Shown here piece by piece: positions 1-6,080 of a stretch of DNA of 6,842 nt. The stretch lies in contig CAINVQ010000037.1 in the NCBI GenBank assembly GCA_903854175.1, positions 1-6,842 of the forward strand, read 5' to 3'. The position numbers were made by a program, and so were the translations under genes. The notes under the pieces are model-generated. The model did no database searches, was not told where the DNA came from, and saw only the letters and a program-made list of their open reading frames with translations. Origin of the DNA: an uncultured Actinomycetes bacterium (GTDB lineage: Bacteria > Actinomycetota > Acidimicrobiia > Acidimicrobiales > RAAP-2). Numbering within the stretch: the stretch's first letter is position 1; every line of letters starts with the position of its first letter.

Positions 1-859
1 AATCACTGAGATTTGAGTCTTTACGGTCACTCCAGATGTCAAACCACACCCAGCGACCATCGTTATATTGAGGCGTTAAAAAGAAGGAGCCAGCCGGGAC
101 GACTTGACGGGAACACTTCCTTAGCGCACCAGCCAGTCCCAGTGGGTAGCGGATTGCTGCGGCGGCAACTTCATCAGCTCGGTACGACGTTCCAGCGCCT
201 GCGAGTGATGTTCGTTCCTCGGCACTTAGCGAAGCAAGTGATGCGACACTTTGACGCTGAAGAAGTGCGAGTCGCTGGCGAGCAAGACAGTGCGCAACAA
301 CACCTTCAAGTTCAATAAGTTCAAAGTCACTCATTAGAGCACTGGTAACGAAAAGTGCATAGCTAGATCCATTCGGAACAAGCGTTGCGTTGTAACCAGC
401 GTCTTGAACAATAAATGCGCTGATGCCGTCAACTCCGAATGTCGCGGCTAAGCGGTCGAGAACAGTAACGAGACGCTGACGATCTTTAGGTGTTCCTCCG
501 GCTTTGAAAGTATCAAGCAGAACGCTCCCCAGAGAACTTCCACTCTGTGAAAACTTTTTAACTGAACGGCGAAAATTGGCTAGATAGAGAGCAGCAACGA
601 TTGGCGCACCAATTGCTATGAATGGAGACACAACGAATCCAGCAAGAAGACCAACAATGATTATGCCAACCAAGACTGTTTTGATCAGATTCTTGCGACG
701 AGCCAACTTTGCAACAGCGTGCAAATTGGCAGTTCGCTCAGCTTGAGATTGTGCGTAAGGGTTTTGCCACGTTGGATCGAGGACTGGCGCAACGTAGCGA
801 GGGCCACGATCACGAGATGAATTTGGTCTGCGTTGACGCGAACGTTGCTTAGTTGCCAC
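1..859 (-). CDS. Membrane-anchored, M48/HtpX-like protein with degraded zinc site (C-terminus outside window)
   Basis: The minus frame stays open from a GTG at 859 to the window edge, giving 286 codons with no stop. The pimA stop lies in the same frame four codons upstream, and this GTG is the only start codon between them. Residues 1-22 are basic. About 59-80 and 82-95 form two hydrophobic helices. The following soluble part resembles the M48 peptidase layout: a helix ending in DRLAATFGV (135-143), a strand region with GYNATLVPNGSSYALFVTSALM spread over 155-176, LEGVVAHCLAR (184-194) where M48 enzymes have an LEGVLAHExxH-type helix, and RADEVAAAAIRYPLGLAGALRK (227-248) where they have an EADxxA helix. 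The glutamate and second histidine of HExxH, and the third-ligand glutamate, are all missing, so I infer no protease activity. Nine bases separate it from pimA and no clear Shine-Dalgarno is visible, suggesting translational coupling. The M48 link is read by eye; the function is unknown. Confidence 0.85.
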   Translation of the reverse strand, partial: MATKQRSRQRRPNSSRDRGPRYVAPVLDPTWQNPYAQSQAERTANLHAVAKLARRKNLIKTVLVGIIIVGLLAGFVVSPFIAIGAPIVAALYLANFRRSVKKFSQSGSSLGSVLLDTFKAGGTPKDRQRLVTVLDRLAATFGVDGISAFIVQDAGYNATLVPNGSSYALFVTSALMSDFELIELEGVVAHCLARQRLALLQRQSVASLASLSAEERTSLAGAGTSYRADEVAAAAIRYPLGLAGALRKCSRQVVPAGSFFLTPQYNDGRWVWFDIWSDRKDSNLSD

Positions 860-868
860 GGCTAAAGG

Positions 869-1975
869 CTACCGGGTTGAATGAAAGCGAACGGTCGCTT
901 CTTCATAAAGGGTTTCGTAACGGTCAATTAAACGAGACATGGACCAGTTTTCAGCGTGCTTACGTGCAGAAGCAATTGATTCAACTGTCTCAGAGGAGAG
1001 AGCCAATGAAATCGCTTGCTCGAGTGCAGAAGGACTGGACGGCTCGAATAGTGAAGCGAATGAACCTGCAGCTTCTCTATACCCATCAATATCGCTCGCC
1101 ACAACACTGGTCTCACTGGCCATGCCCTCAAGAAGAACCAAACCAAAACTCTCACCCTTGATTGCTGGACATAGAAGTGCATTCGATCGACGCAACCATG
1201 CTCGTTTATCAATATCGTTTGCGGCGCCGACAAAAACAATATTTTCATCATGCCCAGATAACGCTTCGAGTTTTGAACGATCTGGACCATCGCCGATTAT
1301 GACGAGTTTCCATTGATCCAATCCTTTAGCGTTGTGCGACTTAACTGCAGTGATTGCTATTGCAGTTCCTTTTCTCTCTTCGAGTCGACCAATCGTCGTA
1401 AGCGTGACTTCCCCAGTTCGCTCACGAGGTGTCGCTAGGAAGCGACTGGTTTCAAAACCATTAAACAAGACGGTGCTCTCAATTCCGACTGCCTTCTTGA
1501 TTGTTTTCTGAGCCTGCACACTCACACTTGCAACTGCATCTAAATCTTTAGATAACCATTTGAGAAGTGGTGAGGTGAGAGTGAATGCGGGTCCATCACC
1601 ACTTCTGTGAAATGTGCCTACTGCAGGTGCACTATGAGCTCGAAGCGCTCCCCATCCGACCAATGGTGCGAATGGCTCATGAAAATGCACAATATCTGGC
1701 TTAAATTCACTTAGTAATTTTTGAACTCTCTTTGCTGCAGAGATCGACAATGTAATTGGTGCGCGAGAACCGTTTGCAGGAATTGAAAATAATTTCCCGA
1801 AGTGAGCAACTTTTGCAGTCGTTTCATATTCAGCAATGTCAGAGCTATCTGGAGAGACCAGCAGCACTTCATTACCGCGCGCAGTGAGCTCTCGGCTCAT
1901 TGCGAGTGCTTGCTCTTGGACACCTCCGAAAATAGACAAGGCGTAGGGGCAAACAATTGCAATGCGGCGACTCAC
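869..1975 (-). CDS. pimA: PimA-type GT4 glycosyltransferase (phosphatidylinositol mannosyltransferase)
   Basis: Predicted GDP-mannose-dependent, membrane-associated GT-B enzyme that puts the first mannose on phosphatidylinositol, starting phosphatidylinositol mannoside synthesis on the cytoplasmic face. I start it at GTG 1975 (368 aa), which overlaps the upstream stop as GTGA and has GAGG eight bases before it. The in-frame ATG at 2005 would add ten unlikely residues. Visible features: an N-terminal IAIVCPY strand and GGVQ loop (residues 5-20); HEP (99-101); TFH with the likely active-site histidine (H123); GRLEERKG (196-203, donor phosphate-binding Arg and Lys); IIGDG (226-230); and GESFGLVLLE (274-283), the EX7E signature with E275 and E283. 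Length matches PimA (about 370-390 aa). Position behind pgsA and the acyltransferase is the standard actinobacterial arrangement. Several residues I recall as lining the inositol-phosphate pocket of mycobacterial PimA are changed (see findings), so acceptor identity is less certain than the family. Confidence 0.9.
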   Translation of the reverse strand: MSRRIAIVCPYALSIFGGVQEQALAMSRELTARGNEVLLVSPDSSDIAEYETTAKVAHFGKLFSIPANGSRAPITLSISAAKRVQKLLSEFKPDIVHFHEPFAPLVGWGALRAHSAPAVGTFHRSGDGPAFTLTSPLLKWLSKDLDAVASVSVQAQKTIKKAVGIESTVLFNGFETSRFLATPRERTGEVTLTTIGRLEERKGTAIAITAVKSHNAKGLDQWKLVIIGDGPDRSKLEALSGHDENIVFVGAANDIDKRAWLRRSNALLCPAIKGESFGLVLLEGMASETSVVASDIDGYREAAGSFASLFEPSSPSALEQAISLALSSETVESIASARKHAENWSMSRLIDRYETLYEEATVRFHSTR

Positions 1976-2856
1976 GAAGTAAACCTCGGTTGCAACACGT
2001 GCCATTGTTCAGGCGCACGACGAATAAGTCCTTCAATTTCATAAGCAACTTGCTGAGTAACTCGAGTTACGTCTTCTCGTAGTTTTCCAAGTCGAACAGC
2101 CTCAATTGGTGGAGTCACTACTGCATAGTGAGCATCTCCAGGCCCGCTGAAACAAGCGCAAGCAACGAGAGTTGCCCCGGTACGAAGTGCGAGAGTTGCT
2201 GGTCCAGCAGGGATTGTTACCATTTCACCGAAAAATTCAACTTCAATTCCGTTGTTCTGAATGTCCCTGTCGCACAAGAGCCCAACAACGCCACCTTCCT
2301 TGAGAGTCTTTAGTAGCTCCGAGCCAGCGTGTTCATTAAGCGGCACAATTTGTAGTCCCATTGCTTCACGCTTCTTTTTGAACCACTGAAATAGTTCAGG
2401 TGGATCAAGTTCTTCAGCTACAGCGGTCATGGTCATTCCAATTTGAGACCAGAACGCGCCACCCCAGTCCCAATTGCCAATGTGAGGAATTGCAATAACA
2501 GTTCCCATGCCGCGCTCTTTCGCAGCGAGAAGATGTTCAAAGCCCTCACCAATAATGAAACGATCAGAAATTGTTGCTGGAGAAATTGCTGGAAGCTTTG
2601 CACTTTCGGCCCAGTATCTGCCGTAGGACATAAATCCTCGGTCACAAAAATCTTCGAGAAGATCATTATCAATCGTTTTAGAAGGTGCACTTAACGCATG
2701 ACGCAAATTAACGCGAAGGTTTTTACGAGCAGATGTTTCTCTTTTGCCAAATAGACCTGCGACTTTTTCGCCAGCACTTGAAACAAGTGAGAGCGGAAGT
2801 GCTTCGAGAATGGTCGCTAGAGACTTAAAGAGCGCGACGCGCGACTTATTAGACAC
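1972..2856 (-). CDS. patA: PatA/LpxL-superfamily acyltransferase (phosphatidylinositol mannoside acyltransferase)
   Basis: A 294-aa member of the lysophospholipid/lipid A acyltransferase superfamily, by context the acyl-CoA-dependent enzyme that acylates the mannose of phosphatidylinositol mannosides at the inner membrane. Visible features: AIPHIGNWDWG with the HX4D catalytic pair H125 and D130; LLCDRD (193-198) followed by GIEVEFFGE (203-211), which carries a conserved acidic residue (probably E205) expected to assist the histidine; IPAGPATLALRTGA (215-228); and a C-terminal PEQWHVLQPRF (282-292), typical of this family. The N-terminal 35 residues are hydrophobic/amphipathic and could sit on the membrane. 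It starts with GTG two bases after the pgsA stop, with no recognisable Shine-Dalgarno, so translation is probably coupled; its stop overlaps the pimA start. Family assignment is secure. The PatA name rests on position between pgsA and pimA. Confidence 0.9.
   Translation of the reverse strand: MSNKSRVALFKSLATILEALPLSLVSSAGEKVAGLFGKRETSARKNLRVNLRHALSAPSKTIDNDLLEDFCDRGFMSYGRYWAESAKLPAISPATISDRFIIGEGFEHLLAAKERGMGTVIAIPHIGNWDWGGAFWSQIGMTMTAVAEELDPPELFQWFKKKREAMGLQIVPLNEHAGSELLKTLKEGGVVGLLCDRDIQNNGIEVEFFGEMVTIPAGPATLALRTGATLVACACFSGPGDAHYAVVTPPIEAVRLGKLREDVTRVTQQVAYEIEGLIRRAPEQWHVLQPRFTS
1984..1987 (-). promoter_or_regulatory. Ribosome binding site that fixes the pimA start
   Basis: On the minus strand GAGG sits eight bases before the GTG at 1975. 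Together with the GTGA overlap with the upstream stop codon, it favours this start over the in-frame ATG at 2005. Confidence 0.6.
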
Positions 2857-2858
2857 GA

Positions 2859-3524
2859 TTAGCGACGCGAAGCGCGACTAAGTCCTCGACGACGACGAAT
2901 TGAATTCTGAAGATCAGACAAAGGAGAATTTTCTTGAGGAGGTGGACTTGCGGCAACTTTCCAAACACGTAGGAAACGACCAAGCGCAGTCATGGCGGTA
3001 AGCACAAGCATCAACCAAAGAACCGGAATGAAAATAGGTTTTGCAAGGAGCGCAACACCCATCAGAATCATTCGCTCCGCACGCTCCATGAGGCCACCTT
3101 TTGCGGAAAGACCTAGGCTCTCAGCCTTTGAGCGCTGGTATGAGATTAAGTACGTAGTCGTCAGAATCGCGAACGGAAGAAGAACGAGTTGGCCATGCTT
3201 GTGAGCAGTTATGTAATACGCAGCACCGCCAAGTAACGCCGCATCAGAGATTCGGTCGATTACAGAGTCAAAGAAACTTCCCCGTTGACTAGCTCGGTCA
3301 GATGCTTTTGCTACCGCACCGTCAAACATGTCGTGAAATCCTGTGGCGATAAGAAGCACAATGGCGAACCAGTGGTGCCCAGAACCAATCGCCCACGCTG
3401 TTGCGAATGCAAATACAAGTCCAAGCGCAGTAAGCACATCAGGTGAGAACCCAATTTTGACGAGGATTCGACCTACTGGCGCTGTGGTTGCATCTAAAGT
3501 TTTACGAAACTTTCCGTCGAACAT
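2859..3524 (-). CDS. pgsA: Phosphatidylinositol phosphate synthase (CDP-alcohol phosphatidyltransferase)
   Basis: Integral membrane enzyme, 221 aa, that transfers inositol 1-phosphate to CDP-diacylglycerol; the product is then dephosphorylated to phosphatidylinositol. The CDP-alcohol phosphatidyltransferase signature is at residues 65-90: D65, D68-G69, A72, then K73 where Arg is usual, G82, D86 and D90, with correct spacing. SYQRSKAESLGL (128-139) and MERAERMILM (146-155) match the segment characteristic of actinobacterial inositol-phosphate-using enzymes, separating it from glycerophosphate-using PgsA. About five or six hydrophobic helices are visible (around 30-47, 52-64, 92-105, 111-127, 152-162 and 164-182). 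The C-terminus is an arginine-rich tail. The ATG has a strong GGAGG four bases upstream. It heads the lipid half of the block, with the acyltransferase two bases downstream. Confidence 0.93.
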   Translation of the reverse strand: MFDGKFRKTLDATTAPVGRILVKIGFSPDVLTALGLVFAFATAWAIGSGHHWFAIVLLIATGFHDMFDGAVAKASDRASQRGSFFDSVIDRISDAALLGGAAYYITAHKHGQLVLLPFAILTTTYLISYQRSKAESLGLSAKGGLMERAERMILMGVALLAKPIFIPVLWLMLVLTAMTALGRFLRVWKVAASPPPQENSPLSDLQNSIRRRRGLSRASRR

Positions 3525-3528
3525 TGAG

Positions 3529-3533
3529 CCTCC
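3529..3533 (-). promoter_or_regulatory. Strong Shine-Dalgarno of pgsA
   Basis: GGAGG on the minus strand lies four bases before the ATG at 3524. It is the clearest ribosome binding site in the window and marks pgsA as an independently initiated cistron, unlike the coupled genes after it. Confidence 0.7.
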
Positions 3534-3553
3534 GGACTCTTAACTACAAGTGT

Positions 3554-3575
3554 AATGGGCTAAAAGTTGCCCATT
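3554..3575 (-). other. Perfect 7-bp inverted repeat in the HIT-pgsA gap
   Basis: AATGGGC (3554-3560) and GCCCATT (3569-3575) are perfectly complementary around an 8-base loop, inside the only sizeable intergenic gap (3525-3579). No U-run follows the stem in either direction, so it is not a standard intrinsic terminator. It could be an RNA processing or stability hairpin between the two halves of the block, or a small operator. On length alone a chance occurrence is possible. Confidence 0.4.
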
Positions 3576-3579
3576 TGAA

Positions 3580-4080
3580 CTAAAGATTTGCATGGACTTT
3601 CTGCCACGTTGATTGCAATGATTCAGGCAATACCTTGGTTTCGCCTATTGAAGCCATGAAGTTAGTGTCGCCGTCCCAGCGTGGCAGCGCGTGAGCATGC
3701 AGATGTTTAGGAATTCCAGCGCCGGCGGCACGACCCAAATTCATTCCAACGTTCATGCCGTCTGCACCATATGTTTTTTCTAGTGCAATGACAGCTCGTC
3801 GAAGAGTCAGATAGAAGTCTGCGTACTCAGCATCACTTAATTCGCCAAGACCTTGAACATGGCGTAAAGGCAAAACAAGAAGGTGGCCAGATCCATAAGG
3901 GTAGGCATTCAATGTTACGTAGGAGAACTCAGTAACTAATAGAACCCCGGTATCAATACTCACGTCTTCTTTGCTTAACGTGCAAAAGACGCATACTGAG
4001 TTTTCTTTGGAGTTGTCAAGTGCGTCACTGCTGCTGACATATTCTTCACGCCACGCTGCTGAAAAACGCTCTAACGGCAT
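3580..4080 (-). CDS. HIT-family protein, probable Ap4A phosphorylase/hydrolase
   Basis: A 166-aa cytoplasmic histidine-triad protein. The triad is H126-L-H128-A-H130 within a PKHLHAHALPRW stretch; H128 is the expected nucleophile that forms a nucleotidyl intermediate. C30-V-F-C33 with H74 and the triad region resembles the zinc site of this subfamily. N-terminal AAWREEYV (8-15) matches the W..R..Y element seen in actinobacterial homologues, supporting the ATG at 4080. The mycobacterial counterpart next to pgsA (Rv2613c) has been described as an Ap4A phosphorylase, so breakdown of diadenosine polyphosphates is the best guess; another nucleoside-phosphate substrate is possible. The start codon directly abuts the thrS stop, with GAGG eight bases upstream inside the thrS coding sequence. 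That suggests coupled synthesis with threonyl-tRNA synthetase. Confidence 0.92.
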   Translation of the reverse strand: MPLERFSAAWREEYVSSSDALDNSKENSVCVFCTLSKEDVSIDTGVLLVTEFSYVTLNAYPYGSGHLLVLPLRHVQGLGELSDAEYADFYLTLRRAVIALEKTYGADGMNVGMNLGRAAGAGIPKHLHAHALPRWDGDTNFMASIGETKVLPESLQSTWQKVHANL

Positions 4081-6063
4081 TTAGTTCGCCTCAGGAGATC
4101 CGTGACTGGCAATCTCTGCGAGTAATTTGTCACGGAACTGCGAGCGGGTCACACCACGCTCTGGATCGTTCGTTCCGCGCGCATTGACACCGAGTGTTCC
4201 GTTAGCTACATCATCGTCACCGACAACAACAATGTAAGGAATCTTTTCAAGTTTCGCACGACGAATGCGTCCACCAAGCGGTTCATTTGCTGGATCAACA
4301 ATTGCGCGAACGCCGTCAAGCTTGAGAGCGTTTGCTACTTCGTACGCATAATCATCGTGAGCGCCGCTTACGCCCAAAACGCGAACCTGCTCTGGTGCAA
4401 TCCATGTTGGCATATTGCCGGCGTAGTGCTCAATCAAAATTGCCATGAACCGCTCGACCGAACCAAAGAGTGCGCGGTGAATCATGATTGGACGTTGACG
4501 AGCATTGTCGCTTCCGATGTAGCTGGCATCAAAACGCTGAGGTAACTGGAAGTCAAGCTGAATTGTTGACATCTGGTGTGTACGACCAATTGCGTCACGA
4601 GCCTGAACAGAAATCTTTGGACCGTAGAACGCTCCACCAGCATGGTCCATTACAAGTTCAAGACCTGCAGCATTGGCAACGTTCGCAAGCGTTGATTCAG
4701 CTTCGTTCCACTCTTCATCAGTTCCAACGGCCTTGCCTTCAGGGCGCGTTGACAACTCAAGGTAAAAGTCGTTGAGGCCAAAGTCTCGAAGTAGGTCGAG
4801 AACGAACTTGAGCAAACTTGTTAGCTCTTCAGTCATCTGGTCACGAGTGCAGAAAATGTGAGCATCGTCTTGGGTCATTCCGCGAACTCGAGTTAATCCG
4901 TGCACCGCACCAGACTTTTCGTAACGGTAGACAGTGCCAAATTCAAACATGCGAAGCGGAAGCTCACGGTAACTGCGTTGACGAGACTTAAAGATGAGCA
5001 CGTGGAACGGACAGTTCATTGGCTTTAGGTAGTAGCTCTGCCCATCATCTAGTTCCATAGGCGGATACATGCCATCAGCGAACCACTGAAGGTGACCTGA
5101 AGTTTCAAATAGTTCAGACTTAGTGATGTGTGGTGAGTACACAAACTCATAACCACCAGCAACGTGACGACTACGTGAATACTCCTCCATCACACGTCGC
5201 ATTGTTCCACCACGTGGGTGAAAGACCGCAAGACCTGGTCCAAGCTCTGAAGGGAACGAGAACAAGTCGAGCTCTTGTCCGAGTCGACGGTGATCGCGAA
5301 GTTCTGCTTGCTCTAATTGTTCAAGGTGAGCAGCGAGTGCTTCTTTAGATTCCCAAGCCGTGCCGTAAATTCGCTGCAACTGGTCGCGCTTCTCGTCGCC
5401 TCGCCAGTACGCACCAGCAACTCGCATCAACTTGAAGTGACCGAGTCTCGAAGTAGTTGGAACGTGAGGACCACGACAGAGATCAACGAATGCAGGTGAG
5501 TTTGAATAAGCAGAAACTGCTGATGTACTTTCAACCTCGTTTAGATCTTCTTCAGATCCCCCATCTTTCACTGCGTTAATAATCTCGATTTTAAAAGGCT
5601 GGTCTTTGAATAACTTCAGACCTTCTTCAAATGTGTGCTCGGAGCGTGTGAATGGTTGATCTTCTTTGAAGATCTTTTTCATTTCCTCTTCAATGCGAGG
5701 AAGATCGTCGTCGGAGAATCTCGCACCATTTGGAAGTTCAAAGTCGTAATAGAAACCATTGCTGATAGAAGGACCAATCGCGTAATGAGCTCCGGGCCAA
5801 AGTCGACATACTGCCTGAGCAAGTACGTGTGCGGTTGAGTGGCGAAGGACGTCTCGTCCATTTTCGCTTGCTGGAGTAACAATTGAAACTTTGTCTCCGG
5901 AGTTGAGCTTCGTCCCAAGGTCAGTTAATTGACCGTTCACTTCTGCAGCGAGTGCATCCTTGGCTAAACGTGCGCCAATTTGAGCTGCAAGATCGAGTGC
6001 TGACGCGCCACTTTGAAGTGTTCGTTCACTACCGTCTGGAAGAAGTACCTGAATGTCCGACAT
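4081..6063 (-). CDS. thrS: Threonyl-tRNA synthetase
   Basis: Full-length 660-aa class II enzyme that charges tRNA-Thr in the cytoplasm. Domain order: TGS (1-63); the second N-terminal editing domain (about 64-245), with H75-xxx-H79 and C196-RGP-H200 that clear mis-charged serine; the catalytic core (about 260-550), with zinc ligands C351 (in MNCPFH), H402 (DDAHIF) and H529 (MIHRALFG); motif 2 around FGTVYRYE (375-382); motif 3 at FGSVERF (533-539, R538); and the C-terminal anticodon-binding domain (about 555-650). No key residue is missing. The ATG at 6063 is preceded by AGGGAGCGAAAGG, of which AAAGG lies four bases upstream. Only 15 bases separate it from the mshC stop, leaving no room for a T-box or other leader, so it is probably transcribed with mshC. 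Confidence 0.98.
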   Translation of the reverse strand: MSDIQVLLPDGSERTLQSGASALDLAAQIGARLAKDALAAEVNGQLTDLGTKLNSGDKVSIVTPASENGRDVLRHSTAHVLAQAVCRLWPGAHYAIGPSISNGFYYDFELPNGARFSDDDLPRIEEEMKKIFKEDQPFTRSEHTFEEGLKLFKDQPFKIEIINAVKDGGSEEDLNEVESTSAVSAYSNSPAFVDLCRGPHVPTTSRLGHFKLMRVAGAYWRGDEKRDQLQRIYGTAWESKEALAAHLEQLEQAELRDHRRLGQELDLFSFPSELGPGLAVFHPRGGTMRRVMEEYSRSRHVAGGYEFVYSPHITKSELFETSGHLQWFADGMYPPMELDDGQSYYLKPMNCPFHVLIFKSRQRSYRELPLRMFEFGTVYRYEKSGAVHGLTRVRGMTQDDAHIFCTRDQMTEELTSLLKFVLDLLRDFGLNDFYLELSTRPEGKAVGTDEEWNEAESTLANVANAAGLELVMDHAGGAFYGPKISVQARDAIGRTHQMSTIQLDFQLPQRFDASYIGSDNARQRPIMIHRALFGSVERFMAILIEHYAGNMPTWIAPEQVRVLGVSGAHDDYAYEVANALKLDGVRAIVDPANEPLGGRIRRAKLEKIPYIVVVGDDDVANGTLGVNARGTNDPERGVTRSQFRDKLLAEIASHGSPEAN

Positions 6064-6067
6064 GATG

Positions 6068-6080
6068 CCTTTCGCTCCCT
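6068..6080 (-). promoter_or_regulatory. Purine-rich ribosome binding region of thrS
   Basis: On the minus strand AGGGAG (6080-6075) and AAAGG (6072-6068) precede the thrS ATG by 11 and 4 bases. The first overlaps the last bases of the mshC stop codon, so ribosomes ending mshC finish on the thrS initiation region. Confidence 0.55.

Noticed and set aside
13..318. Plus-strand open frame of about 100 codons
   Set aside because: It lies opposite the minus-strand frame with membrane helices and M48-like motifs, resembles no family, and is low-complexity, Gln/His/Arg-rich antisense translation.
853..1316. Overlapping open frames of 102-125 codons, mainly on the plus strand
   Set aside because: They are antisense or out of frame with pimA, which has full GT4 motifs; no ribosome binding site or family resemblance was seen.
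1976..2005. Earlier ATG start for pimA at 2005, giving ten extra residues
   Set aside because: It would overlap the acyltransferase by 34 bases. The GTG at 1975 has a GAGG at good spacing, forms a GTGA overlap, and begins at the conserved N-terminal strand.
3554..3575. Intrinsic terminator between the HIT gene and pgsA
   Set aside because: The stem is only 7 bp and no U-run follows it on either strand, so it was kept only as an unassigned hairpin.
6064..6078. T-box or other leader control of thrS
   Set aside because: Only 15 non-coding bases precede thrS, too few for any tRNA-sensing leader.
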